64,000 nucleotides of DNA, taken from assembly GCF_026130605.1 (NCBI RefSeq), contig NZ_JANFAU010000001.1, positions 434,001-498,000 of the forward strand, given 5' to 3'. The notes under the pieces were generated by a model, which was not told the origin of the DNA, did not search any database, and worked only from the letters and a program-made list of their open reading frames with translations. Every line of letters starts with the position of its first letter. Position 1 is the first letter of the stretch. Below are positions 33,992 to 43,682 of the stretch, one piece after another. Source of the stretch: Sphingomonas lycopersici. GTDB taxonomy: Bacteria > Pseudomonadota > Alphaproteobacteria > Sphingomonadales > Sphingomonadaceae. The position numbers were made by a program, and so were the translations under genes.

Positions 33992-34957
33992 ATGACCCCA
34001 ACGGTTTATAGCGACGCGATGCGTGACGAGGCGGTCGCCTGGTTCGTCCGGCTGCAGGAATGCGACGACGAGACGGTGTGGCTCGAACATCAGGACTGGC
34101 TGGAGGCGGATCCAGCGCATGCGGCGGCTTATTCGGCGGTCGAGCGCCTCTGGATCGAGAGCGACGATCTGCCGCAGCTCGAGGCGGCCGAGCCCGCCGC
34201 CGAGGTGATCGAGCTAAGCGCGCGGCGCGCGGCGCGGTTCGGCCGATATCGCTATTGGCTGCCGGCCGCGGCCGCCGCGGCGATGGTCGGCGCGGTCTCG
34301 CTGCAGTTCGAGCGCGGATCGGGCGAAACCTATCGCACCGGGGCGGACGCGACGCGGGTCGTCGCGCTGGCGGACGGGTCGCGGATCGTGCTCAACCGTA
34401 ATACCGAGGTCACCGTCCATCTCGCGCGCAACCGCCGCGCGGCCGAGCTCGCGTCGGGCGAGGCGGCGTTCGATATCCGGCACGAGGCGGATCGCCCGTT
34501 CGTCGTCGCCGCCGGCGGGCGCGAGATCCGCGTGCTGGGCACCGAATTCGACGTGCTGAACGACGCCGGCGCCTTCGGCGTCACGGTGCGCCGCGGGCTC
34601 GTCGCGGTATCCGGCACGGGCGGCACCGCGGCGGCGCGGCTCCCCGCCGGCACCGCGCTGCTCCGCCCGCCGGGCGCGAGATCGGACACCGTCTCGCGCG
34701 CCAACCCCGACGACGCCTTCGCCTGGACCCACGGGCAGCTCGTCTACGCCGATCGACCGCTCGACGCGGTTGCCCGCGATCTGGCGCGCTACGGCGGCGG
34801 GACGGTCAGCGTCGACCCCGCGCTGCGTGACATCCGCGTCACCGGGGTGATCCGCATCGGCGATCCCGCGACGCTCGATCGCCAGCTCGAACAATTGCTC
34901 CCGATCCGGATCGAGCGGCACAACGGCCAGCGCGCGATCGTACCGGCACGCCATTAG
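33992..34957 (+). CDS. FecR-type anti-sigma/sigma regulator (cassette 2)
   Basis: 321 residues. N-terminal cytosolic part (RDEAVAWFVRLQECDD; WLEADPAHAAAYSAVERLWI), one membrane helix (~88-104), then a FecR domain (GSRIVLNRNTEVTVHL; GTEFDVLNDAGAFGVTVRRG) and a C-terminal STN-like part. Relays the receptor signal to the sigma factor encoded upstream. ATG 33992 is preceded by GGAAAG. An 88-base gap separates it from the sigma gene. Confidence 0.92.
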   Translation: MTPTVYSDAMRDEAVAWFVRLQECDDETVWLEHQDWLEADPAHAAAYSAVERLWIESDDLPQLEAAEPAAEVIELSARRAARFGRYRYWLPAAAAAAMVGAVSLQFERGSGETYRTGADATRVVALADGSRIVLNRNTEVTVHLARNRRAAELASGEAAFDIRHEADRPFVVAAGGREIRVLGTEFDVLNDAGAFGVTVRRGLVAVSGTGGTAAARLPAGTALLRPPGARSDTVSRANPDDAFAWTHGQLVYADRPLDAVARDLARYGGGTVSVDPALRDIRVTGVIRIGDPATLDRQLEQLLPIRIERHNGQRAIVPARH

Positions 34958-35056
34958 CCCCCGGGCGGGCGCCGCGCGCTTTTCGGCTCGACCCGCGCAG
35001 AATGTCACGCCACCTGTCGCTATCCGCCTCACTTTTTTGGGAATGAACGAATCCAC

Positions 35057-37459
35057 GTGTCACGGCTTGTCGCGGGCCCCCTTCTCCTCGCTGCCGTTTC
35101 GGGCGTCGCGACGCCGGCCGGGGCTGCCGAGCGCGGCGGCGTCGCGCTGAACATTCCCGCGGGCCGACTGGTCGACGCGATCGTCGCGATCGGGCGGCAG
35201 GGCGGGGTGAATGTCGCGACGACGGTCTCCGGGCTCGGCGCGATGCGCACCAAGGGCGTCAAGGGCCGGCTGACGATCGAGGCCGCATTCGCGCGGCTGC
35301 TCGCCGACACCGGGCTGGTCGCGGTGCGGATCGGGCCCGATGCGTTCAGGATCGAGCGCGCCGCGCCGCCGCGCCCGCGCCAGCCGCCGCCCGCCCCCAG
35401 CCGGCCCGTCCCCCCGCCGCTCGTATCGCCCTCGCTCGTCGCCGAGCCGGCGCCCGATGTCATCGTCACCGCGGGCAAGCAGCGCAGCCCGCTCGAGCTC
35501 TATCCCGGCGCGGCGGCGGTGGTGTGGTTCGATACCCCCGCGCTGCGCAACGCCGGCGCGCGCGGCACCGCCGCGCTGGTCGACGAGCTGCCGGTGCTGA
35601 CCTCGACCAGCCTCGGCCCCGGCCGCGAGAAGCTGTTTCTGCGCGGGATCGCCGACAGCAGCTTCTCGGGCTCCAGCCAGGCGACGGTGGGGCAATATCT
35701 CGGCGAGGTGCAGCTCAACTATAACGCCCCCGATCCCGATCTCAGCCTCTACGATATGGAGCGGGTCGAGATCCTCGAAGGGCCGCAGGGCACGCTCTAC
35801 GGCGCGGGGTCGCTCGGCGGGGTGGCGCGGCTCATCCCGCATCAGCCCAAGCCCGGCGTCTGGGAAGGCAGCGTCCAGGCCGCGCTCGGCGCGACGTGGC
35901 ACGGCGGGGTAGGCAGCGACGTCGCGGGGGTGCTCAACATCCCGCTGTGGCAGGGGGCGGCGGTGCGCCTGCTCGGCTATGGCAGCCGCTCGCCCGGCTA
36001 TATCGACGACGTCCAGCGCGGGCTCAACGACGTCAACGACACGCGCAAGTTCGGCGCGCGCGGCGCGTTCCGGTTCGAGCCGGGGGATCATTGGTCGGTC
36101 GAGGTCGGCGGCGCCTTCCAGTCGATCCGCAACAACGACGCGCAATATACCGAGGCGACCGGCCGCCCGCTGTCGCGCGCCACCCCAATCGCCGAGCCGT
36201 CCGAAAGCCGCTTCTATCTCGCCCATATCACCGTCCGCAAATTGTGGGACGACGGCAAGGAACTGGTCAGCTCGGTCGCGCTGGTGCACAACCAACAGGC
36301 GACGATCTACGACGCGAGCAAGCCGACCGGGATTCCCGCCACCGCGGCTTATTCGCTCAACGACGCGCTGCTGCTGACGAGCGAGACGCGGCTCTCGCGG
36401 CTGCTGCCCGACGGGACCGGCTGGGTGGTGGGCGCGCATGTCACCGCGAGCGACGATCAGATGCTCTATCTGATCGGCGACGACGATACGCTGGCGTTCC
36501 TGCGCGGGGTGCGCAGCTATGTGCTCGATTCCGCCTTGTTCGGGCAGACCACCGTCGAGATCGCGCCGCGGCTGCAGCTCACGGTCGGTGGGCGGCTGTC
36601 GGCGATCCGGCTGCGCGGGTTTCAGATCCTGCCGACCCGCGACGAGCTCAAGCTCGATTTCGTGACCAACGATCGCGATACCGTCGTCTTCGCCCCCGGC
36701 GCGGCGATGACGTGGCGGGCGAACGACGCGTTTATCGGCTACATCCGCTACCAACGCGGCTACCGCGTCGGCGGCTATGCCGTGGTGCCGTTCGGCGAGG
36801 GGGGCAATGTGGGGGTGACCGCGTTCCGCCCCGATACGCTCGACGTGATCGAGGGGGGCGTGCGGTTCGGCACCCAGACCAGCAAATTGACCGGCAGCAT
36901 CGGCGTGTCGACCGCGCGGTGGCGCAACATCCAGGCCGATCTTACCGGCCCGGACGGCCCGTTCACCGCCAATGTCGGCGACGGGCATGTCAACGGGCTC
37001 GAGCTGACCGCGAACTGGCAGGCGCGCGCCGGCATCAATCTTTCCGGCAGCATGTTCCTCGCCGACAGCGACCTCGACCGGCCGGCGCGCGACACCGTGA
37101 TGCGATGCCGGCAGAGTCTGCCCAACGTCCCCGCGGTCACCGCACGGATCGGCGCCGATTATCGCAAGGTCTTCCCTTCGGGGCGGACGCTGACGCTCGG
37201 CCTCGGCGCGCGCTACGTCGGTCGGTCCTGGGTCGGCGTGGGGCCGCGGCTCCGCGTGCCGCAGGGCAATTACGTCCAGACCAACGCGCTCGCCGAATAT
37301 CGCTTCGGGCGCTACAAAGTGTTCGTCGACATGCGGAATCTGTTCGACAGCAAGGGCAACCGTTTTTCGGTCGGCAATTTGCTCCAGACCGGCAATCTCG
37401 GCCAGCGCACCCCGCTCGAGCCGCGCAGCGTGCGGATCGGCATCGCCGCCGGTTTCTGA
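35057..37459 (+). CDS. TonB-dependent receptor with STN signalling domain (cassette 2)
   Basis: 800 residues. Signal peptide (LVAGPLLLAAVSGVATPAGA), STN domain (~28-105), a Pro-rich linker, a plug (LFLRGIADSSFSGSSQATVG; LEGPQGTLYGAGSLGGVARL) and a barrel ending in Phe (SVRIGIAAGF). It shares with the cassette-1 receptor the segments RGIADSSF, NAPDPDL and LEGPQGTLYGAGSLGG, so the two are paralogues. Start is GTG 35057; its ribosome site is weak, and the ATG at 35043 is out of frame. Ligand unknown. Confidence 0.92.
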   Translation: MSRLVAGPLLLAAVSGVATPAGAAERGGVALNIPAGRLVDAIVAIGRQGGVNVATTVSGLGAMRTKGVKGRLTIEAAFARLLADTGLVAVRIGPDAFRIERAAPPRPRQPPPAPSRPVPPPLVSPSLVAEPAPDVIVTAGKQRSPLELYPGAAAVVWFDTPALRNAGARGTAALVDELPVLTSTSLGPGREKLFLRGIADSSFSGSSQATVGQYLGEVQLNYNAPDPDLSLYDMERVEILEGPQGTLYGAGSLGGVARLIPHQPKPGVWEGSVQAALGATWHGGVGSDVAGVLNIPLWQGAAVRLLGYGSRSPGYIDDVQRGLNDVNDTRKFGARGAFRFEPGDHWSVEVGGAFQSIRNNDAQYTEATGRPLSRATPIAEPSESRFYLAHITVRKLWDDGKELVSSVALVHNQQATIYDASKPTGIPATAAYSLNDALLLTSETRLSRLLPDGTGWVVGAHVTASDDQMLYLIGDDDTLAFLRGVRSYVLDSALFGQTTVEIAPRLQLTVGGRLSAIRLRGFQILPTRDELKLDFVTNDRDTVVFAPGAAMTWRANDAFIGYIRYQRGYRVGGYAVVPFGEGGNVGVTAFRPDTLDVIEGGVRFGTQTSKLTGSIGVSTARWRNIQADLTGPDGPFTANVGDGHVNGLELTANWQARAGINLSGSMFLADSDLDRPARDTVMRCRQSLPNVPAVTARIGADYRKVFPSGRTLTLGLGARYVGRSWVGVGPRLRVPQGNYVQTNALAEYRFGRYKVFVDMRNLFDSKGNRFSVGNLLQTGNLGQRTPLEPRSVRIGIAAGF

Positions 37460-37602
37460 TCCCTCGATGCGCCGCCACTGTCGCATAAGTCCTTAATCTG
37501 TAAGGAATGCAGGTTGCATTCGCCTCATGTCGAAATCATCGTTGCGACGGCTTGACCGATAGCGCTTTTCCGGCGCTGGCCCCCCTCGGTCCTGCCGGTA
37601 AA

Positions 37603-37636
37603 GAGACCGGCCGGGTGGACCCTTCCCGGCCGGCTC
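37603..37636. terminator. bidirectional-looking hairpin between converging genes
   Basis: CCGGCCGGG (37607-37615) pairs with CCCGGCCGG (37625-37633), 9-nt loop, and the stem extends by GAG/CTC with one bulged A at 37606. It lies between the receptor stop (37459) and the AraC stop (37656), where a shared terminator is expected. No T-run. Confidence 0.4.
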
Positions 37637-37655
37637 ATTACCGGGGTCTCGCCGA

Positions 37656-38441
37656 TCAGTTCGCCCGCCGGCCACGATCGAAATAGGTGGTCGGGGATAC
37701 CCCCAATGCGCGGCGGAACATCGCGGCAAAGGCGCTCGGGCTGTCATAGCCATGTTCGATCGCCACCTCGAGCACCGAGGCGCCCGCCGCCAGCCGCGGC
37801 AGGCTGAGCAGCAGCCGCATCCGCCGCAGCCACTCGCCGACGCTCATCCCCAGCTCGCGATGGAACATCCGCGCGAGCGTCCGCCCGCTGACGTGGCATT
37901 CCGCCCCGAGTTGCTCGAGCGTCGCGGGCGCCCCCGGATCCGCGATCAGCCGCGCGCACAGCCGCGCGAGCCGCGGATCGCGCGGCATCGGCACGTGCAG
38001 ATGGAGGCGCGGCGCCGCCGCGATCTCGTCGAGGATCAGCGCCATCACCCGCGCGTCGCGGCCGTCCGGCGCATAATCGAGCGGGATCGACGTCGCCGCG
38101 ACGATCGCCTCGCGCAGAAACGGCGAGACCTCCATCACCTCGCACCCGCGCGGCAGCCCGGCGCGCGCGTCGTCGCGCACGAACACCGTGCGCATACTGA
38201 CATGACCGGCGATGCGGATCGCATGTTCCTCGTCGGGCGGCATCCACACCGCGCGACCGGGCGGCACCACCCAGCTTCCCACGCCGCTGCTCACCGTCAT
38301 CACCCCTGAGACCGTGTGGATGAGCTGCGCGCGCGGATGGCGATGCGGCGCGATATAGTCGCCGTCGGGATGATCGCTCGCCAGCGCCGCCACCGGGCGC
38401 GGCGCGCGCTCGCAATCTTCATAGCTGCGCATTTTGTCCAT
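37656..38441 (-). CDS. AraC family transcriptional regulator
   Basis: 261 residues. N-terminal cupin sensor (PHRHPRAQLIHTVSGVMTVS; WVVPPGRAVWMPPDEEHAIR) and two C-terminal HTH motifs (EQLGAECHVSGRTLARMFHR; VLEVAIEHGYDSPSAFAAMF). This resembles AraC regulators that control efflux pumps. It is divergent from the three-gene outer-membrane factor/EmrAB operon and probably regulates it. The frame continues upstream to TTG 38480; ATG 38441 is chosen because the cupin begins soon after. Confidence 0.88.
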   Translation of the reverse strand: MDKMRSYEDCERAPRPVAALASDHPDGDYIAPHRHPRAQLIHTVSGVMTVSSGVGSWVVPPGRAVWMPPDEEHAIRIAGHVSMRTVFVRDDARAGLPRGCEVMEVSPFLREAIVAATSIPLDYAPDGRDARVMALILDEIAAAPRLHLHVPMPRDPRLARLCARLIADPGAPATLEQLGAECHVSGRTLARMFHRELGMSVGEWLRRMRLLLSLPRLAAGASVLEVAIEHGYDSPSAFAAMFRRALGVSPTTYFDRGRRAN

Positions 38442-38525
38442 CTTGCGACGATGATTGTCATTCCTGAGCGAGAAGGACAAGCGATCGCGCTCTAAGGCTC
38501 ACGGCCCCGCCAGCCAGGAAGCGCC

Positions 38526-40013
38526 GTGAACCGATCGTTCCGCACCCTTTGTCCGCCCCTTCTCGCCGCCTCGGCGCTCGCCGGCTGCGCCGCGGCGCCG
38601 TCGCAGCCGCCCCGCCCGACGATCGCGGCGTCGCCGACGCTGACCGACGCGGCCGTGACGACCCCCGCGGCGACGGCGGCGCAATGGTGGAAATTGTTCG
38701 ACGAACCGGCGCTCGACGCGCTGGTCGAGGAGGCTTTGACCAGCAATCGCGACCTGCGTGTCGCCGCCGCGCGGCTGTTGCAGGCGCGCGCAAGCCTGAG
38801 CGAAGCGCGCGGCGCGCGGATACCGGCGAGCAATGTGTCGGCCGACGCCGGCGCGGGCAGCAAGCTGGAGGACCAGATCGCCGCGGTCGCGGCGGGAAGC
38901 GATCATATCCGAACCGGATCGCGCTTCGGGCTCGGCGCCGAGGTCAGCTGGGAGGTCGATCTGTTCGGGCGGATCGGCGCGACGATCGGCGCCGCGCGCG
39001 CCGATATGCGCGCGACCGCCGCGACGCAGGACGGGGTGCGCGTCGCGATCGCGGCGGGCGTGGCGGAAAGCTGGGTGACGGCCTGCGGCGTCGCGCGCCA
39101 GGCCGATATCGCGCGCCGGTCGCTCGCGCTCGCGCGGCGGGACCGCGATCTCGCCGAGCGGCTGCGCGCGGCGGGCCTCGGCACCGCCGCCGACGTGCTG
39201 CAGGCCGAGGCGCTCGCCGCGCAGGCCGAGGCGGCGCTTCCCCCGCTGGACGACGCGCGCCACCGCGCGCTGACCGATCTCGCGGTGCTCACCGGGCATG
39301 TGCCGACCGAGCTGCCGGCCGCCGCCGCCGAGTGTCGCGCGATCCCCCGGCTCACCGCGCCGATCCCGGTCGGCGACCCGGCCGCACTGCTGCGGCGGCG
39401 CCCCGATCTGCGCGCCGCCGAACAGGCGCTGGCCGCGAGCACCGCGCGGATTGGGATCGCGGTCGCCGATCTCTATCCGCGCATTTCGCTCGGCGCGATG
39501 GCGGGTTCCTCCTCCCCTTCGGTCGAGGGGCTCGGCGCGCGGCAGAATTTCGTCTGGCGCGCGGGGCCGCTGCTGTCGTGGAGCTTTCCCAATCTGAGCG
39601 CCGCCCGCGCGCGGATCCGCCGCGCGCGCGCCGGCGAGGTCGCCGCGCTGGCGGCGTTCGACGCCGCGATCCTCACCGCGCTCAAGGAGGTGAACCAGGC
39701 CGCCGCCGGCTATGCCGCGCTGCTCGATCGCACCGCACGGCTGCGCATCGCCGCCGATCGCACCGCGCGCGCCGCGATGCTCGTCCGCGCGCGGCGCAAG
39801 GCAGGGAGCGCCACCGCGCTCGAGGTGCTCGACGCCGACCGTTCGGAGATCGCCGCGCAGGCGACGCTGGCCGAGGCCGATACGCAGGTCGCGGTCGCGC
39901 AGGTCGCGTTGTTCAAGACGCTGGGCGGCGGCTGGGAACAGGCCCCCGCCGTCACCCTCCCCCATCCCGAAAGACCCAGCAGCGCCGCCGCCGCGGTGCC
40001 CCCTGCCGAGTAA
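38526..40013 (+). CDS. outer-membrane efflux lipoprotein (NodT family)
   Basis: 495 residues. Lipobox (ASALAGCAAAPSQPP), then OEP repeats (WEVDLFGRIGATIGAARADM; LLRRRPDLRAAEQALAASTA; LEVLDADRSEIAAQATLAEA). The Ala/Pro-rich C-terminal tail is unstructured. Outer-membrane channel for the EmrAB-type pump that follows. Start is GTG 38526. Paralogous to the protein at 25517. Confidence 0.9.
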   Translation: MNRSFRTLCPPLLAASALAGCAAAPSQPPRPTIAASPTLTDAAVTTPAATAAQWWKLFDEPALDALVEEALTSNRDLRVAAARLLQARASLSEARGARIPASNVSADAGAGSKLEDQIAAVAAGSDHIRTGSRFGLGAEVSWEVDLFGRIGATIGAARADMRATAATQDGVRVAIAAGVAESWVTACGVARQADIARRSLALARRDRDLAERLRAAGLGTAADVLQAEALAAQAEAALPPLDDARHRALTDLAVLTGHVPTELPAAAAECRAIPRLTAPIPVGDPAALLRRRPDLRAAEQALAASTARIGIAVADLYPRISLGAMAGSSSPSVEGLGARQNFVWRAGPLLSWSFPNLSAARARIRRARAGEVAALAAFDAAILTALKEVNQAAAGYAALLDRTARLRIAADRTARAAMLVRARRKAGSATALEVLDADRSEIAAQATLAEADTQVAVAQVALFKTLGGGWEQAPAVTLPHPERPSSAAAAVPPAE

Positions 40014-40020
40014 TCCCGCC

Positions 40021-41130
40021 ATGACCGCTACCCTTGTTTCCGACACCCGATCCCCGCGCGCGCGACGCCGGATGCTGCTCGCGGGCGGCGCATTGCTGCT
40101 GCTCGCCGCGCTCGGGTTCGCGCTTCGCTGGTGGACCAGCGGGCGCTTCATGATCGAGACCGACAATGCCTATGTCCGCGCCGATGTCGTCGCGGTCGCG
40201 CCGCGCGTCGCGGGCACGATCGTCGCCGTGGCGGTCGCCGACAATCAGCGGGTGCGCGCGGGCGACCTGCTCGCGCGGATCGACGATCGCGACTATCGCA
40301 TCCGGGTCGCCGACGCCGAGGGCGCGGTCGCGGCGGCGCGCGCCGATCTCGCCGCGGCGGCCGCACGCGTCGCCAATCTCGATGCGCGATCGGCGCAGCA
40401 GCGCAGCGCGATCGCGCAGGATGCGGCGGCGGTGTCGGCGCGCGCGGCGGACGCCGACCTCGCGACGCTCGCCTATCGCCGCCAGGCCGATCTCGCGCGC
40501 CAGCAGATCACCAGCGACCAGATGCTCGAAACCGCCGCGGCCGATGCGCACCGGACGCGCGCGGGCCTGACCGAGGCGCGCGCCAAGCTCGCCACGTCGC
40601 GCGACGCGCTGCCCGTGCTGGCGAGCGAACGGCGCGGCGCCACCGCCGATCTCGACAAGGCACAAGCTGCGCTGCGCCGCGCCGAGGCCGCGCTCGCCGC
40701 CGCGCGGCTCGATCTCGATCGCACCGCGATCCGCGCGCCGATCGCCGGACTCGTCGGGCAGCGCAGCGTGCGCGCCGGCCAATATGCCGATGTGGGCACC
40801 CCGCTGATGGCATTGGTGCCGGGCACCTCTTACGTCGTCGCCAATTACAAGGAGACCCAGATCGCGCGCGTCCGCCCCGGCCAGCCGGTCCGGATCGTCG
40901 TCGATGCGTTCGGCGGCGCAGAGATCGCCGGGCATGTCGACAGTTTCGCCCCCGCCTCGGGCGCGCAATTCGCCTTGCTGCCGCCCGACAATGCCACCGG
41001 CAATTTCACCAAGATCGTCCAGCGCATGCCGTTGCGCATCCGCGTCGATCCCGGCCAGCCGCAAGCGAGCGCGCTGCGCCCCGGCATGTCGGTGGAGGCG
41101 ATCGTCGACACGCGCGGTGCGCGCCGATGA
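40021..41130 (+). CDS. emrA: HlyD/EmrA-type membrane fusion protein
   Basis: 369 residues. One N-terminal anchor (MLLAGGALLLLAALGFALRW), then TDNAYVRADVVAVAPRVAGT (biotinyl-lipoyl-like), a long alpha hairpin (~95-215), and IRAPIAGLVGQRSVRAGQYA. This is the EmrA plan, linking an MFS pump to the outer-membrane channel. ATG 40021 starts 7 bases after the channel gene. Overlaps emrB by 4 bases (ATGA). Confidence 0.92.
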   Translation: MTATLVSDTRSPRARRRMLLAGGALLLLAALGFALRWWTSGRFMIETDNAYVRADVVAVAPRVAGTIVAVAVADNQRVRAGDLLARIDDRDYRIRVADAEGAVAAARADLAAAAARVANLDARSAQQRSAIAQDAAAVSARAADADLATLAYRRQADLARQQITSDQMLETAAADAHRTRAGLTEARAKLATSRDALPVLASERRGATADLDKAQAALRRAEAALAAARLDLDRTAIRAPIAGLVGQRSVRAGQYADVGTPLMALVPGTSYVVANYKETQIARVRPGQPVRIVVDAFGGAEIAGHVDSFAPASGAQFALLPPDNATGNFTKIVQRMPLRIRVDPGQPQASALRPGMSVEAIVDTRGARR

Positions 41131-42707
41131 CCGCGCAGGCGGCGACCGGGGCCGACCCCGATCACGTCTCGCTCCGCGCCTGGGTCGCGGTGCTGGGGGG
41201 CGTGGTCGGCTGTTTCATGGCCGGGATGAACGTCCATGTCACCAATGCCTCGCTGCCCGATGTCCGCGGGTCGCTCGGCGCGTCGTTCGAGGAAGGATCG
41301 TGGATCACCACCGCCTATCTGGTGGCGGAGATCATCATCATCCCGATGACCGGCTGGCTGGTATCGGTCTTTTCCACCCGGCGGGTGCTGATGGTCGGCA
41401 CCGGCGGGTTCGTGCTCTTCTCGATCGCCTGCTCGCTCGCCCCCGATATCAACACGATGATCGTCGCGCGCGCGCTGCAGGGGGCGTTCGGCGGGGTGCT
41501 GATCCCCTTGTCGTTCCAGATCATCGTCACCGAATTGCCGCCGTCGAAACACCCGTTCGGGATGGCGCTGTTCGCGGTCGCCAACAATGTCGCGCAGGCC
41601 GCCGGCCCGTCACTCGGCGGCTGGCTGACCGACGCCTATAGCTGGCGCTGGATCTTCTATCTCCAGGTGCCGCCCGGGCTGCTGCTGCTCGCCGCGATCG
41701 GCTGGGCGACCCCGCGCAGCCCCTTGTCGCTCGACAAATTGCGCGGCGGCGACTGGGGCGGGATCGTCGCGATGGCGGTCGGGCTTTCGGCGTTGCAGAT
41801 CGTGCTCGAGGAGGGCGGGCGCAAGGATTGGTTCGCCTCCGGCTATATCGTCGCGATGAGCGCGGTCGCGGCGCTGTTCCTGATCGCCTTCACCGCGATC
41901 GAGCTGCGCCGCCGCGACCCGCTGATCAACCTGAGGCTGCTCGCGCGCTACAATTTCGGGCTCGCCAGCCTGATGCAATTCACCTTCGGCGCGATCGTCT
42001 TCGGGGTGGTCTTTCTGGTGCCCAATTATTTCGCCGAGGCGCACGGCTATAGCGCCGCGCAGATCGGCGTGACGATGATCCCCTACGGGCTGATCCAGCT
42101 CGTCATGTCCTTCGCCACGCCGCGGCTGATGAAATGGACCAGCGTCAGGACGATCATCATCCTCGGTTTCGTCATCATGGCGGCGGGATGCATGATGAAC
42201 ATCCACCTCGACGGCGACGCCGCGGCCAACGTCATCGTCCCCTCGCTGGTGGTGCGCGGCATCGGCCAGTCGTTCATCGTCGTCGCGCTCGGGGTGATGG
42301 CGGTCGACGGGCTGGAGAAATCGGAGGTCGGCTCGGCCTCCGGATTGTTCTCGACCGTCCGCAACGTCGGCGGTGCGATCGGCATCGCCGGGGCGGGGCA
42401 GTTCGTCGTCGAGCGCGAAAAGCTCCACGCCGCGCGGATCGGCGAGGCAGTGAGCCCCTATTCGCCCGAATTCCACGAACGCATGATCGCATTGGTCCGC
42501 AGCTTCGCACATCAGCAGATCGATCGCGTCAGCGCGCTTCACGCCTTCCAGACCGCGGGATTGCGCCAGCGCGCTTTGGGGCTGATCGACCGTATCGTCC
42601 ACCACGAGGCGCTGCTGCTCGCCTATAGCGACGCCTTCCTCGTCGCAGGGGTGGCGATGCTGGCCTGCGCGAGCGGCGGCTTCCTCCTCAAGCGCAAGGC
42701 GGGATAG
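41127..42707 (+). CDS. emrB: EmrB-type DHA2 MFS drug efflux pump
   Basis: 526 residues, about fourteen membrane helices as in the DHA2 family. Signatures: NVHVTNASLPDVRGSLGASF in TM1, WITTAYLVAEIIIIPMTGWL in TM2 and GVLIPLSFQ after TM4. Exports hydrophobic toxic compounds with EmrA and an outer-membrane factor. Third gene of the operon, start overlapping the emrA stop. Confidence 0.92.
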   Translation: MTAQAATGADPDHVSLRAWVAVLGGVVGCFMAGMNVHVTNASLPDVRGSLGASFEEGSWITTAYLVAEIIIIPMTGWLVSVFSTRRVLMVGTGGFVLFSIACSLAPDINTMIVARALQGAFGGVLIPLSFQIIVTELPPSKHPFGMALFAVANNVAQAAGPSLGGWLTDAYSWRWIFYLQVPPGLLLLAAIGWATPRSPLSLDKLRGGDWGGIVAMAVGLSALQIVLEEGGRKDWFASGYIVAMSAVAALFLIAFTAIELRRRDPLINLRLLARYNFGLASLMQFTFGAIVFGVVFLVPNYFAEAHGYSAAQIGVTMIPYGLIQLVMSFATPRLMKWTSVRTIIILGFVIMAAGCMMNIHLDGDAAANVIVPSLVVRGIGQSFIVVALGVMAVDGLEKSEVGSASGLFSTVRNVGGAIGIAGAGQFVVEREKLHAARIGEAVSPYSPEFHERMIALVRSFAHQQIDRVSALHAFQTAGLRQRALGLIDRIVHHEALLLAYSDAFLVAGVAMLACASGGFLLKRKAG

Positions 42708-42713
42708 CGACCG

Positions 42714-42727
42714 TATCGGTCTATCGG
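42714..42727 (+). promoter_or_regulatory. short direct repeat upstream of EamA gene, possible operator
   Basis: TATCGGTC and TATCGGCC stand in tandem directly after the emrB stop, about 90 bases before the EamA start. Weak evidence: two 8-mers with one mismatch, no regulator known. Confidence 0.2.
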
Positions 42728-42814
42728 CCAATACAGTCGGACGATTTCGTACCGATCTGTTCCTGTTTCCCGCCTCGCCGCCGCTTTATCCGCCGCCGAC
42801 GAAAGCGAGGATCT

Positions 42815-43675
42815 ATGGAAAGAACCACCGCCGGTTGGGGCAGCGGGCTGCTGGGCGTGATCATCTTCAGCGGGTCGCTGCCGGCGACGCGCGTCGCGGT
42901 GCTGGATTTCACGCCGTTGTTCGTCACCTCGGCGCGCGCGGTGATCGCCGCATTGCTCGGCGCGACCTTCCTCCTCGCGCTGCGCCAGCGCCGCCCGGCG
43001 CGCGGCGACCTGATCCCGCTCGCGATCGTCGCGATCGGGGTGGTCGTCGGCTTTCCGCTGCTCACCGGCGTCGCGCTCCGCCATATCACCGCGGCGCATT
43101 CGGTCGTCTTCGTCGGGCTGCTCCCGCTCGCCACCGCGATCTTCGCGGTGCTGCGCGGCGGCGAGCGACCCAAACCCGCCTTCTGGATCTTCTCGATCGC
43201 GGGCGCCGCGGCGGTGACGGGGTTCGCGCTCTACAATGGCGGCGGCGGATCGCTGACCGGCGACCTGCTGATGGTCGCGGCGATCCTGTTGTGCGGACTC
43301 GGCTACGCCGAAGGCGCGACGCTCTCGCGGCGGCTCGGCGGGTGGCAGGTGATCAGCTGGGCGCTGCTCGTCTCGCTACCGGTCATGGCGGTGATCGCGC
43401 TCGCCACCCTCCCCGCGCATTGGCACGGGATCGGCTGGCACGCCTATGCCGGGCTCGCCTATGTCTCGCTCTTCTCGATGATGCTCGGCTTCGTCTTCTG
43501 GTATCGCGGGCTCGCGCTCGGCGGGATCGCCGGGGTCGGCCAGCTCCAGCTGCTCCAGCCGTTCTTCGGGCTGCTGCTCGCCGGCGTGGTGCTCGGCGAG
43601 CCGGTGGCGTGGAGCATGATCGCCTCGACCGCGATCGTCATCCTGTGCGTCGCGGGCGCCAAACGCTTCACCTGA
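42815..43675 (+). CDS. EamA/DMT family permease
   Basis: 286 residues with two EamA repeats, ten hydrophobic helices in total (FVTSARAVIAALLGATFLLA; ITAAHSVVFVGLLPLATAIF in repeat 1; LQLLQPFFGLLLAGVVLGEP in repeat 2). Probably an inner-membrane metabolite or amino-acid exporter; substrate unknown. It converges with the TPR gene; a separate promoter is likely after the 107-base gap from emrB. Confidence 0.88.
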   Translation: MERTTAGWGSGLLGVIIFSGSLPATRVAVLDFTPLFVTSARAVIAALLGATFLLALRQRRPARGDLIPLAIVAIGVVVGFPLLTGVALRHITAAHSVVFVGLLPLATAIFAVLRGGERPKPAFWIFSIAGAAAVTGFALYNGGGGSLTGDLLMVAAILLCGLGYAEGATLSRRLGGWQVISWALLVSLPVMAVIALATLPAHWHGIGWHAYAGLAYVSLFSMMLGFVFWYRGLALGGIAGVGQLQLLQPFFGLLLAGVVLGEPVAWSMIASTAIVILCVAGAKRFT

Positions 43676-43682
43676 CGCGCGA

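Noticed and set aside
35060-37486. 808-residue open frame antisense to the cassette-2 receptor
   Set aside because: Same codon-bias artefact; no ribosome site or motif.
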